Positions 1 to 9,035 of a stretch of DNA of 64,000 bases are shown in pieces. The notes below the pieces were generated by a model. The model was given only the letters and a program-made list of their open reading frames with translations. It had not been told where the DNA came from and did no database searches. A program made the position numbers and the translations under genes. The DNA comes from Alphaproteobacteria bacterium (lineage in GTDB: Bacteria; Pseudomonadota; Alphaproteobacteria; Micropepsales; Micropepsaceae), in the NCBI GenBank assembly GCA_028871345.1, contig JAGWNK010000014.1:1-64000 (forward strand), read 5' to 3'. Each line of letters opens with the position of its first letter. The first letter of the stretch is position 1.

Positions 1-172
1 CGGCCAGGCCCTGTTCTTCCACAAGCCGAGACGGGTTGCCGCGTAAACCCTGTCAACAGACGGTCGCTGGCAGATCCGCGCGAGGAGGCATGGAACACCG
101 CAATTATTGACACGTTCGCGATGTGTGCGTCGTGGGATGAACGTCGAGAAACCCAGCTATTTGGAGACACAC

Positions 173-586
173 ATGAAGATCGGCGACATCATGACAAGCG
201 GCGTGGAACTCACCAGCCCTAACGCGTCCCTGCAGGAAGCAGCGAAGAAGATGGCCGATCTGGATGTGGGCTCGCTGCCGGTAGGGCAGGACGACCGCCT
301 GGTCGGCATGATCACGGATCGCGACATCGCGGTACGGGCGGTCGCCGCGGGAAAAGACATCAAGAAGTGCAAGGTTCGCGATGTGATGACCGACAAGGTC
401 CTTTACCGTTTCGTGGATGACGACGTGGAGGACCTTGCCGAGGACATGGCAGCGCTGCAGGTTCGCCGCATGCCGATCGTCAACCGGGACAAGAGGTTGG
501 TTGGCATCGTGTCGGTGGGTGATATCGCCGTGCGCTGCGACACGTCTCGCGGCGGCGACACGTTGCGCGCCGTCGCCGCTCACTGA
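173..586 (+). CDS. Two-CBS-domain protein
   Basis: A 137-residue protein made almost only of two CBS motifs (about residues 8-60 and 72-125), including the repeated LVGMITDRDIAVR / LVGIVSVGDIAVR pattern. CBS pairs form a Bateman module that usually binds adenine nucleotides or SAM. Here there is no attached enzyme, so it is probably a free-standing energy or stress sensor or an allosteric partner; the target is unknown. I chose the ATG at 173 because GGAG lies about 7 bases upstream and the domain begins immediately after. The frame is open back to 107 but those residues look non-coding. It stands alone, with no same-strand neighbour closer than tamA. Confidence 0.9.
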   Translation: MKIGDIMTSGVELTSPNASLQEAAKKMADLDVGSLPVGQDDRLVGMITDRDIAVRAVAAGKDIKKCKVRDVMTDKVLYRFVDDDVEDLAEDMAALQVRRMPIVNRDKRLVGIVSVGDIAVRCDTSRGGDTLRAVAAH

Positions 587-621
587 ACCGGGCGGGCAGC
601 GGCGTCCGCGCTGTGCCGGTT
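586..621 (+). other. Hairpin just after the CBS gene
   Basis: The arms AACCGG (586-591) and CCGGTT (616-621) can pair, with an inner AGCG/CGCT pairing. No T run follows, so at best it is a weak terminator or an mRNA 3' end stabiliser. The rest of the 587-905 gap shows no convincing gene, repeat or promoter. Confidence 0.3.
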
Positions 622-905
622 GAATATTCGTAGTGTGACAGATCACCGGCCGGAGAGTGCAAGTGCGCGGCTTCTGCACCGTCGGCCACGGGTGACCAGC
701 GCGTCGCTCGTGAGACCGCCCGGGACGCACCTGATTTCCGCGGACTCCATCAAAGAGCAAGGATGCCAGGGTATGCGGTGAGCGGTCAAAACAGCTCGGC
801 GCCGGGGCAACAAATCGCAGCGGAAGGATCGCCGATCGCGCGACATGCATGCTTTGTGTCCGCGCGACTGTAGCCACCGTCTTCCATTTCCGGCATTTTC
901 TGCTC

Positions 906-2756
906 ATGGAGCGAAGGCGCTTGTCATTGGCCGGTCGGTTTCTGCTCGCCGTGGTGGCGGTAAAGCTGGCGATGCCAGCGTGCCTTGGCGCGGATCCGCA
1001 GCCCTACAGCATCAATATCGGCGGCACCGGCGACGGCCAGGTCGACGCCGCGATTCAGGGCACATCGCTGTTGTCCAGCTTACGTACGAGCGTGCCGGCA
1101 GCACCGTTCGCACTTGTCGACCGGGCCATGGGCGACATCGGACGTTTCCAGACCGTCTTGGAGGGCTTCGGGTACTACAAGGCGAGCGTTGCCATCACCA
1201 TCGATGGCCGCGACATCGGCGACAGGAATCTGCCTGCGCTGCTTGAGAAGGTCCCCCAAGGTCAGTCGGTCAAGGTCGATGTGTCCTTCAAGCGGGGGCC
1301 CCAATACCACCTGCGCGACATCGCGATTGAAGGAGAGGTCCCGGCCCAAGCGCGCGCCGTCATCGGCATCAAGCCGGGTGACTCGGCCATCGCCGCCAAC
1401 GTCATCGCGGCCCAGGCGAGCCTGACGACCGCCCTGGAAGAAGAAGGCTACGCGTTCGCCAAGGTTGACACGCCCCAGGTGTTCGCCGACGACGCCCACG
1501 ACGCGCTTGATGTCACCTTCAAGGTGGAGACGGGCAACAAGGCCAAGATCGGTGCGATCAGCCTTAAGGGCCTGCAGAGGATGAACGAGTCCTTCGTGCG
1601 CGATGCGCTGACGGTCCACAGCGGCGATCCATACAAGCCGAGCGCCGTGGAATCCGCGCGGCAGGAACTCATCAAGCTGGGCGTATTCTCGGGTGTTTCG
1701 GTGCGCGCGGCCGATCATCCCGACTCCCAGGGAAATGTGCCGCTCACCTTCGACATGCAGGAGCGGCCGCGACACGCGGTAGCCCTCTCGGCCAGCTATT
1801 CCACGGACCTGGGTGGGAGCCTGTCCGCAAGTTGGACCGATCGCAATCTGCTGGGAAATGCCGAACAGTTGAGCGTGTCAGCGGCAGGAACGGGTCTTGG
1901 CGGCACGGCAACCGCCGGGATCGGCTACACTTTTTTGACTCGGTTCATCAAGCCGGACTTCATGCAGCAGGATCAACAGCTCGAAGCCGATGTCGGCGGC
2001 GTGAAACAGAATCTGGACGCATACAGCCAACTGGCGGAGACAATCGGCGCCTCGTTGCGGCGCAAGTTCTCGCCTTTGTGGACCGGGAGCGTGGGGCTGA
2101 CGGCAACGCACGACCAGATCACGCAGGAGGGCGTCACACGGCTGTATCCGCTGATCTCGGTTCCGATCTCGGCGATCTACGACAGCACGGGCCTGATCGA
2201 TCCCCTCAGCGACCCTTCGCACGGGTTGCGGGGCTCGGTGACCCTGACGCCCGAAGTCGCGTTTGGAAAATACGGCCAGGTATTTGCCGTACTGCAGGCC
2301 GCCGCGTCGACTTACTTCGATTTTTCCACGAAGGGGAGATCCGTATTGGCGTTGCGGGCGCTGGTAGGCAGCATCGTTGGCGGCAACACATTCGATCTTC
2401 CTCCCGATCAGCGCTTCTATGCCGGCGGCAGCGGCACGGTCCGCGGCTTTCGCTACCAGTCGATCGGACCGCATTTTGCCGATGGCAAGCCGATAGGAGC
2501 CGCCGCGGTCGATGCGGCGTCCGTGGAGTTCCGTCAGCGCATTTTGAGTGATTGGGGCGCGGCGGTCTTCGTCGATGCCGGACAGGCGAGCGCCGGCAAC
2601 ACGCCGTTCTACGGGGCTTTGGAGGTGGGCGCCGGCGTTGGGGTGCGCTATTATACGCCCGTCGGTGCCGTCAGGCTCGACGCTGCAATGCCCCTGACGC
2701 ATGTACCTCTCAACGATGCGTTCGAGGTCTACATCAGCATAGGTCAGGCCTTCTGA
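906..2756 (+). CDS. tamA: TamA, outer-membrane BamA-family protein
   Basis: A 616-residue Omp85-superfamily protein: signal peptide (about 1-29), POTRA-type periplasmic repeats over about the next 240 residues, then a C-terminal 16-strand-type beta barrel with the conserved surface-antigen pattern (FYAGGSGTVRGF, VFVDAGQAS) and an aromatic C-terminus ending in F. TamA works with the inner-membrane-anchored TamB to insert outer-membrane proteins such as autotransporters, and in current views to move phospholipids across the periplasm. I chose ATG 906 because it starts a clean signal peptide; the frame is also open from 849 and the ribosome site is weak, so the start is uncertain. The stop overlaps the tamB start (TGATG), so the two are translationally coupled. 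Confidence 0.93.
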   Translation: MERRRLSLAGRFLLAVVAVKLAMPACLGADPQPYSINIGGTGDGQVDAAIQGTSLLSSLRTSVPAAPFALVDRAMGDIGRFQTVLEGFGYYKASVAITIDGRDIGDRNLPALLEKVPQGQSVKVDVSFKRGPQYHLRDIAIEGEVPAQARAVIGIKPGDSAIAANVIAAQASLTTALEEEGYAFAKVDTPQVFADDAHDALDVTFKVETGNKAKIGAISLKGLQRMNESFVRDALTVHSGDPYKPSAVESARQELIKLGVFSGVSVRAADHPDSQGNVPLTFDMQERPRHAVALSASYSTDLGGSLSASWTDRNLLGNAEQLSVSAAGTGLGGTATAGIGYTFLTRFIKPDFMQQDQQLEADVGGVKQNLDAYSQLAETIGASLRRKFSPLWTGSVGLTATHDQITQEGVTRLYPLISVPISAIYDSTGLIDPLSDPSHGLRGSVTLTPEVAFGKYGQVFAVLQAAASTYFDFSTKGRSVLALRALVGSIVGGNTFDLPPDQRFYAGGSGTVRGFRYQSIGPHFADGKPIGAAAVDAASVEFRQRILSDWGAAVFVDAGQASAGNTPFYGALEVGAGVGVRYYTPVGAVRLDAAMPLTHVPLNDAFEVYISIGQAF

Positions 2757-5700
2757 TGTGGTATTGGCCCTCTTCGATGGCGGGGCGCATCACTGCAATC
2801 GGATTGTCGATCCTGGCAGTGCTGCTCGTCTTCGTCGTCTTCCTGCTGGAGACAACGCCCGGACACGTTGTCATCGGCTCCCTCGTGAAAACCTTCACCG
2901 GGGGCGATGTCGTTGTCAGCGGCCTGGACGGCAGCCTTCCGGACCATATTAGGGCCGACAGGCTCGAATTGCGCGACGTTGATGGGGTCTGGCTGCGGGC
3001 CGAAGGCATCACGCTCGACTGGCATGCGATCGCCCTGATCAGCAATCACTTCGACGTGCAGTCCGCCCGCATCCATTGGGTCCGGTTTATTCGGCCGCAG
3101 ATTGTCAAACCGAGCACGCATCCCTCGACCACGACCATCGATGTGGACCATGTGGTGGTCGATCGCATCGGCTTGGACAAGGCCGCCTTCGGGCATGGGG
3201 GCCTGCTGACGGCATCGGGTTCGATTCACTACCGTTCGCGCCACGACTTTGCCGTTGACATCGATGCCCATCGCCTCGATGGCGACGGACATTACCGCGC
3301 TCATTTCGCGATCCGTCGCGATTTGCTGTCCGGCACCGCGACGATTGCGGAATCGGGCAACGGACTGGTGGGCGGCGTGTTTGGTCTGCCCGACATAGGG
3401 CCAGTCAATCTGACGATGGACGCCGTTGAACGGCGGGGCAGCGATTTCGTCGATGTAAGACTGCAGGCGGGTGACATGCGCGGGTCCGGTACGGGCACGG
3501 TTGATCTTGCGGGCAAGACGCTGCAGGTGGATTTCACGGCCAACGCTCCCGCGATGCGCCCGCGCGCCGATTTGAGCTGGGCCTCCATGACGGCCGAGGG
3601 ACACATCCACGGCACCTTCAGGACACCGGAAATCCGCGCCAGCCTCCGCTTCACCGATCTCGCGGCATTCGGCTATGCGATCAGGGACCTGAACGGCCAA
3701 TTGCAGGGCGACAGAGGAATGGTCAGCCTGAGCGCCGTCGCCGTGGACACCCGCGTTCCCGGATCGAACCCAAACCTGTTTGCCGGGGCGCCCGTCTCGA
3801 TCTCGGGGCGGGCGAATATCGCGGCGCCTGCGCGTCCCGTGCAGTTTACGGTTGACCATCCGCTCCTGCACCTTATGGCGCAGGGGACGCTCGCCGGAAA
3901 ACTTGAGGGCAGCGCCAAGCTCTATATCCCGGCGCTCGGTCCCTTCGCAGCCGTGGCGGGCGTCGCGCTCGATGGTCCGGCGAGGTTCGTCCTCAAGGCG
4001 AACGTGGCCGACAACGAGACCAGGTTTGATCTGAGCGGGTTGATCGACGCCAGGGGCAACGCCGTAGCGCCAGCCCTGCTCGGAAGAGCCGCGAAGGTCA
4101 CCGCTTCCGGCTGGACGGGCGCGAACGGCAATATGACCGTGGTTGCGACGCTTGTCGGCAGCGCGGTCCAAGCACGCCTGTCGGGCGGAACGACCAATGG
4201 CAATTTCGATTATCACGGCGATGTGGCGCTGAAGGATCTGACGCGGGCCGTCGCATCATTGTCGGGTGCCCTGTCGCTCCATGCGACGTTGTCGGGCAAG
4301 TCCGGAAACATGCGCCTGGCCATGTCGGGCTCGGGTGATCTGGGCACCAAAGGCTTCAAACGAGAACGTGTCATGCTGACCGCGGATGCGTCGGGATTGC
4401 CCAAGTTGCGCGCCGCCGATGCACGGGTCAACGGCCGCTTCGACGGTTCCCCGATCGTCGTGGCAGCGTCGCTGGCCGGCAACGGGCGAGGAGGCTGGAA
4501 GGCCGCGATCCAGCGCGGCGACTGGCGCAGCGCCGGTCTGCGCGCGCAGTTCACGCTGGCCCGGAACGGCGCGGCCGTTGCGGGCTTGGGGACCCTACAG
4601 ATCGCCAAGCTCGCCGATCTTGCGCCTCTTTTCGGCGTGCCTTTGAGCGGTGCGGCCGAAGCGCGGATCTCTGTTACCCAGTCGGGAACGCGTCCCGTTG
4701 CCACCGTTCATGCGAGGGCCACCGGTGTACGCTCGGGCGAGACGGCCCTCAACACACTCACGATCGACGGTACGATCACGGATCCGCTGCGCAAGCCGCT
4801 GATCACCGCCACGCTGGTGCTTCCCCAGTTCGCGGCGTCTAGGGCTGCAGGCGGGGCGACCTTGCACCTGTCCGGTTCCATCGACCGGCTTGCCGTTGCG
4901 CTCTCTTCCTCCGCGGTGATGTACGGCAACCAGCCCGTATCGATTGACGCCAAGGCTCTGGTCAATGCCGCCAAGTCGCACTTGGTGGTGACAGCATTTC
5001 AGGGGGTATGGAAAGGTCAGACTGTCACTCTGGCATCACCTGCGACCTTCGATCTGTCGGACGGCGGGCTCGTCATGCATGCCGACTTCACCGAAGGAAA
5101 GGCCGCGCGCGTAACCGTGAACGGCACGATGCCGTTGAAATCGGGACAGCCCTGGAACCTGCATGCGACGGCACATGGCAATGTCGGCCAGCTGACGTCC
5201 TCGCTGGCCGCGATCGGACAGAATCTCAACGGAAACCTTGCCGCTGATGTGGCGGTCACCGGAACGCTGGAGAAGCCCTACGCCGTCGGCAAGGCGACGC
5301 TGACGGGGGGCGAATATCACGATGCCGCCTACGGCATCAGTTTGCGCAACCTCGATGTGGCCGTCGCCGCGCAGGGTGCAGCGGTCAAACTGACGCACTT
5401 CAGCGCCCAGGCGGGGCAGGGCACGATCACCGGCTCGGGGACAGCGGATCTCTCGGCGCCGGGAACGCCGGTTGACATGACGTTCAGCGCGCACAATGCG
5501 AAGCCGATGGTCAGCGATCTCGCCACGGCCACGATGGACGCCGACCTGAAGCTCAAGGGCAAGCTCTCGGACCACATGGTGCTGAGCGGAACGCTGAGGG
5601 CCATCAACGGGAACATCAACATCCCGCAGTCCTTTCCGCCGACCGTGGCCGTGCTGAATGTTCAGCGATCACGGATCAAGCCGCCGCCGCCCAGCCCGCC

Positions 5701-6472
5701 GGCGCTGACCATCGGTCTCGATATGACCGTCACATCTCCCGGCCGGATCTTCGTGCGGGGCCGAGGCATTGTCGCGGAATTTTCCGGCGACCTGAAGATC
5801 ACCGGAACGTCGCAGACACCCGTGGTCCTAGGCGCGCTGACGATGCGGCAGGGCACGCTCAGCCTGGCGGGAGCGACGCTGACCTTCACGTCGGGCACGA
5901 TCCGCTTCGAAGGAGCCGGCTTGCGCGACCGCCTCGATCCGACGCTCGATCTGAGCGCACAGTCGGTCGCCAACGGCATTACCGCCACTCTGGCTATCAC
6001 CGGCACGGTCTCGCAACCCAAACTGGGGCTGACGAGCAGCCCTGCACTGCCGCAGGACGAAATCCTGGCACAGCTCTTGTTCCAGCGCAGCGTGAAGCAG
6101 CTGTCGCCGCTGGAGCTTGCGCAGATCGGCCAAGCGGTGGCTTCCTTCGGTGGTGTCGGATCCGGATTCGATCCGATCGCCAGCATGCGCCGCAGCCTCG
6201 GGCTCGACCGGCTGTCGATCGGCAGCACGCCTGCCGCCACGGGAACCACCGGATCGACTACGGTCGAAGCAGGGAAATATGTCATGCACAACGTTTATGT
6301 CGGCGCACGACAGGATCTGTCCGGCGGAACGCATGCCCTGGTGCAGGTGGATATCACGAAGAATCTGAAGGCCCAGGCCTCGGTAACCACGGGAACCAAG
6401 GCGACCGCAACCAGCACGCCCTTGCAGGACAATGGTGACAGCTTGGGCGTTACCTATCAGTTCGAGTACTGA
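2756..6472 (+). CDS. tamB: TamB, translocation and assembly module subunit
   Basis: A 1238-residue AsmA-like/TamB (DUF490) protein. One N-terminal membrane anchor (about residues 12-33) is followed by a long repetitive beta-rich periplasmic body full of G-S-G-x-L/V strands, and a typical TamB C-terminal domain ending in VTYQFEY. In the family the long beta-taco spans the periplasm and contacts TamA. The ATG at 2756 shares its A with the tamA stop codon. The frame is open further upstream, but that stretch lies inside tamA and is low-complexity arginine-rich shadow. Length is close to the usual 1200-1400. Confidence 0.95.
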   Translation: MWYWPSSMAGRITAIGLSILAVLLVFVVFLLETTPGHVVIGSLVKTFTGGDVVVSGLDGSLPDHIRADRLELRDVDGVWLRAEGITLDWHAIALISNHFDVQSARIHWVRFIRPQIVKPSTHPSTTTIDVDHVVVDRIGLDKAAFGHGGLLTASGSIHYRSRHDFAVDIDAHRLDGDGHYRAHFAIRRDLLSGTATIAESGNGLVGGVFGLPDIGPVNLTMDAVERRGSDFVDVRLQAGDMRGSGTGTVDLAGKTLQVDFTANAPAMRPRADLSWASMTAEGHIHGTFRTPEIRASLRFTDLAAFGYAIRDLNGQLQGDRGMVSLSAVAVDTRVPGSNPNLFAGAPVSISGRANIAAPARPVQFTVDHPLLHLMAQGTLAGKLEGSAKLYIPALGPFAAVAGVALDGPARFVLKANVADNETRFDLSGLIDARGNAVAPALLGRAAKVTASGWTGANGNMTVVATLVGSAVQARLSGGTTNGNFDYHGDVALKDLTRAVASLSGALSLHATLSGKSGNMRLAMSGSGDLGTKGFKRERVMLTADASGLPKLRAADARVNGRFDGSPIVVAASLAGNGRGGWKAAIQRGDWRSAGLRAQFTLARNGAAVAGLGTLQIAKLADLAPLFGVPLSGAAEARISVTQSGTRPVATVHARATGVRSGETALNTLTIDGTITDPLRKPLITATLVLPQFAASRAAGGATLHLSGSIDRLAVALSSSAVMYGNQPVSIDAKALVNAAKSHLVVTAFQGVWKGQTVTLASPATFDLSDGGLVMHADFTEGKAARVTVNGTMPLKSGQPWNLHATAHGNVGQLTSSLAAIGQNLNGNLAADVAVTGTLEKPYAVGKATLTGGEYHDAAYGISLRNLDVAVAAQGAAVKLTHFSAQAGQGTITGSGTADLSAPGTPVDMTFSAHNAKPMVSDLATATMDADLKLKGKLSDHMVLSGTLRAINGNINIPQSFPPTVAVLNVQRSRIKPPPPSPPALTIGLDMTVTSPGRIFVRGRGIVAEFSGDLKITGTSQTPVVLGALTMRQGTLSLAGATLTFTSGTIRFEGAGLRDRLDPTLDLSAQSVANGITATLAITGTVSQPKLGLTSSPALPQDEILAQLLFQRSVKQLSPLELAQIGQAVASFGGVGSGFDPIASMRRSLGLDRLSIGSTPAATGTTGSTTVEAGKYVMHNVYVGARQDLSGGTHALVQVDITKNLKAQASVTTGTKATATSTPLQDNGDSLGVTYQFEY

Positions 6473-6531
6473 CGTCGCGGCTTGAGGTATTTCCGGGTTC
6501 CCGGTCTTCATGCTATTCGCAACCTTGGTCA

Positions 6532-7020
6532 ATGGTGGATAGAGGCGTGGCCGATAAGCTGTCGGTGTTGTTTGTCTGTTTGGGGAACATTTGCCGCTCG
6601 CCGTTGGCCGAGGCGGCATTTAGGGCCGAGTGCACGCGCCTCGGCTTGGACATGGAGGTGGATTCGGCCGGCTTGGGCGACTGGCACGCCGGAAGCCCGC
6701 CCGACCCGCGGGCCCAGGCCGTCGCCCGCAAGCACGGCGCGGATATCGGCGGCCACAAGGCCAGGCAAGTGACGAAGCAGGACTTTCGCCGTTTCGATCA
6801 CATCGTGGCGCTCGACCACCAGAATTATATAGCTCTGGCGCGCATAAAGCCGGCAAGCAGCAGTGCACATCTCAGCCTGTTGCTGGATTATGTCGAGGGA
6901 CGGGAAGGGCAGGCTGTGGCCGATCCCTATTACGAAGACGCTGGAGCTTTCGAGAAGACCTGGGTGGACGTGGAAGCGGGAGCCAAGGGGCTGATGCGCC
7001 GGTTTCTGGACAAGGCATGA
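6532..7020 (+). CDS. Low-molecular-weight protein-tyrosine phosphatase family
   Basis: A 162-residue LMW-PTP with the signature loop CLGNICRS (Cys16 nucleophile, Arg22) and the general-acid aspartate in DPYY near residue 131. The family cleaves phosphotyrosine, but members also act on ketosamine phosphates: human LMW-PTP-A is known as a protein-ribulosamine-5-phosphatase. The gene overlaps the next one by four bases (ATGA), and that neighbour is a fructosamine-kinase-family protein. I therefore infer a role in protein deglycation rather than signalling. The start is ATG 6532, or a GTG five codons later; neither has a strong ribosome site. Confidence 0.92.
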   Translation: MVDRGVADKLSVLFVCLGNICRSPLAEAAFRAECTRLGLDMEVDSAGLGDWHAGSPPDPRAQAVARKHGADIGGHKARQVTKQDFRRFDHIVALDHQNYIALARIKPASSSAHLSLLLDYVEGREGQAVADPYYEDAGAFEKTWVDVEAGAKGLMRRFLDKA

Positions 7021-7823
7021 GCACGCTCGCGGAAACGGGAGCCAGGCTGCTCGGCGGCACGGTCCGCCGCGCCGAAATGCTCGCCGGCGGCGATCTTTCG
7101 CAGCTGGTTCGCCTGGTGCTCACTGATGGCCGCGAAGCCATCGTCAAGAAGGGCGCATCCTCGAGAGCCGAAGCCGCCATGTTGGAGGCGATCGCTGCCG
7201 GAGGCGCGCCGGCCCCCAAGGTTCTGGCTGTGGGCGATGATGCGCTCGTGCTGGAGGTCGTGCCGGCCGGAGGCAGCCTGCATGGCGCCTGGCGCAGTCT
7301 TGGAACCGCGATCGCGGCTCTCCATACGACCGCCGGCGAACGTTACGGCTGGGCGCAGGATTATGCCTTCGGCCCTGTCGCCATTGAGAATGCTTGGAGC
7401 GGTGACTGGACGAGCTTTTGGGCAGAACGACGGTTGCTCGTGAATATTCCTCACGTGCCGGTGGCGCTGGGGAAACGCATCGAAGAGCTGGCCGCCGATA
7501 TTTCGAACAGGCTGCCGCGCAATCCGAGGCCTTCGCTGCTCCACGGCGATCTTTGGAGCGGCAACGTCCTGGTCGACGACAACCGTGTCAGCGCCTTCAT
7601 CGATCCGGCCTGCTATTACGGACCGGGCGAGGTTGATCTGGCGATGCTGACGCTGTTCGACCATCCTTCTGCTGCATTCTATTCCGCCTACGGGGAGCTC
7701 GAGCCGGGACACGACGAGCGGCTGGTCCTCTACCGGCTATGGCCGGCGCTGGTGCATCTGCGCCTGTTCGGTGGCGGCTATCAGGCGCTCGTGGAACGGC
7801 TGCTGACGGCGGCCGGCGTGTAG
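7017..7823 (+). CDS. Fructosamine/ketosamine-3-kinase family protein
   Basis: A 268-residue protein of the fructosamine kinase / aminoglycoside phosphotransferase fold. The catalytic loop HGDLWSGN lies at 176-183 and the metal-binding Asp196 in FIDPA, followed by the family-typical YYGPGEVDLAML. These enzymes phosphorylate sugar adducts on protein amines (ribulosamine, erythrulosamine, fructosamine) so that the adduct becomes unstable and falls off. Bacterial members mostly prefer ribulosamines. The start overlaps the phosphatase stop, so both enzymes are made together. The stop is three bases from the stop of the convergent E2 gene, with no room for a terminator. Confidence 0.92.
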   Translation: MSTLAETGARLLGGTVRRAEMLAGGDLSQLVRLVLTDGREAIVKKGASSRAEAAMLEAIAAGGAPAPKVLAVGDDALVLEVVPAGGSLHGAWRSLGTAIAALHTTAGERYGWAQDYAFGPVAIENAWSGDWTSFWAERRLLVNIPHVPVALGKRIEELAADISNRLPRNPRPSLLHGDLWSGNVLVDDNRVSAFIDPACYYGPGEVDLAMLTLFDHPSAAFYSAYGELEPGHDERLVLYRLWPALVHLRLFGGGYQALVERLLTAAGV

Positions 7824-7826
7824 ACG

Positions 7827-9035
7827 TCATTCCATGAACAGCAATGCGGGGTGCTCCAGCAGCGCCTTGACGCGCTGAATGAACGCTGCGGCGTCCGCAC
7901 CGTCGACGACGCGGTGGTCGAAGCAGGACGACAGGTTCATCATCTTGCGCACGGTGATCTGCCCGTCGCGCACGACCGGGCGCTCTATGATCGCATTCGG
8001 TCCGATGATCGCCACTTCGGGATGGTTGATGATCGGCGTGGTCGCCACGCCGCCCAGCGGCCCGAGGCTGGTGATCGTGATGGTCGACCCCGTCAGGTCT
8101 TCCTTGCCGGCCTTCCCGTCGCGCGCCAGTACCGCCAGGCGCGCCACTTCTGCCGCGGCATTCCAGAGGTCGCGCTTCTCGCCGTTGCGGACCACGGGCA
8201 CAATCAGTCCGGCGTTGGTCTGCGTCGCAATGCCGAAATGGACGGATGCGAAACGCCGGACAACGCCCGCGTCGTCGTCGTAATGCGCGTTGATCTGCGG
8301 GAAATCCGGCAGAACCCGCACCAGGGCCCGCATCAGGAACGGCAGCACGGTGAGTTTCGGCTGCTTGGGCTTGCGCGTCGCATTGAGGTGCGTTCGCAGG
8401 CTTTCCAACTCGGTCATGTCGACTTCTTCGATATAGGCGAAATGCGGGATGCGCCGTTTGGCTTCCTGCATCTTCTCGGCAATGCGTCGTCTCAAACCGA
8501 TGATCTTGATCTCGAAGACCTCTTCGCGCGATGACCGCGCGGGCTCCGCCGCCTTGGCCGCCGGCTTGCTGCCGCCCGCTATGTAGTCGTCCACGTCGCC
8601 GTGCGTGACTCTGCCGCCTGGCCCCGTTCCTTTCACTTGATTAAGGGGAACGCCGAGTTCCGAGGCGCGCAAGCGGACCGCGGGCGATGCGAGCGCCTTC
8701 TTGTCCGTCTGCTCCAGGCGCTCGGCGACCCGCTTCGGCGCCTCCGCGGACTTCATGGGGGCATGCGCACCTTTGCCGTTGGAGGTTTCGCAGCCTTCGA
8801 GCTCGAATTCGACCAGAGGCGCGCCGACAGCCGCCATTTCGCCCGGCTGCCCGGTAAGAGACACGACCGTGCCGCTGACCGGTGAGGTCATTTCGACCGT
8901 CGCCTTGTCGGTCATGACATCGACAAGCTGCTGATCCTGCTTGACCTTGTCGCCGATCGCGACATGCCAGGCGACGATCTCGGCCTCGGCCGTGCCTTCG
9001 CCCACGTCCGGCAATTTGAAGACATAGCGGCCCAT
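7827..9035 (-). CDS. bkdB: Branched-chain 2-oxoacid dehydrogenase E2 (dihydrolipoyl acyltransferase)
   Basis: A 402-residue E2 subunit. It has one N-terminal lipoyl domain with the lipoylated Lys44 (DKATVE), a peripheral-subunit-binding domain around 116-152 (LASPAVRLRASELGV), and a C-terminal acyltransferase domain with the catalytic FDHRVVDG (His374, Asp378). It moves the acyl group made by E1 to CoA in valine/leucine/isoleucine breakdown. Its ATG directly abuts the stop of the E1 beta gene. A pyruvate-type role is possible from E2 alone, but the E1 subunits point to branched-chain substrates. No dihydrolipoamide dehydrogenase follows it. Confidence 0.93.
   Translation of the reverse strand: MGRYVFKLPDVGEGTAEAEIVAWHVAIGDKVKQDQQLVDVMTDKATVEMTSPVSGTVVSLTGQPGEMAAVGAPLVEFELEGCETSNGKGAHAPMKSAEAPKRVAERLEQTDKKALASPAVRLRASELGVPLNQVKGTGPGGRVTHGDVDDYIAGGSKPAAKAAEPARSSREEVFEIKIIGLRRRIAEKMQEAKRRIPHFAYIEEVDMTELESLRTHLNATRKPKQPKLTVLPFLMRALVRVLPDFPQINAHYDDDAGVVRRFASVHFGIATQTNAGLIVPVVRNGEKRDLWNAAAEVARLAVLARDGKAGKEDLTGSTITITSLGPLGGVATTPIINHPEVAIIGPNAIIERPVVRDGQITVRKMMNLSSCFDHRVVDGADAAAFIQRVKALLEHPALLFME

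Noticed and set aside
104..907. Long minus-strand reading frame across the CBS gene
   Set aside because: It mirrors the CBS coding sequence, is His/Arg-rich and has no ribosome site or recognisable domain; a GC-rich shadow.
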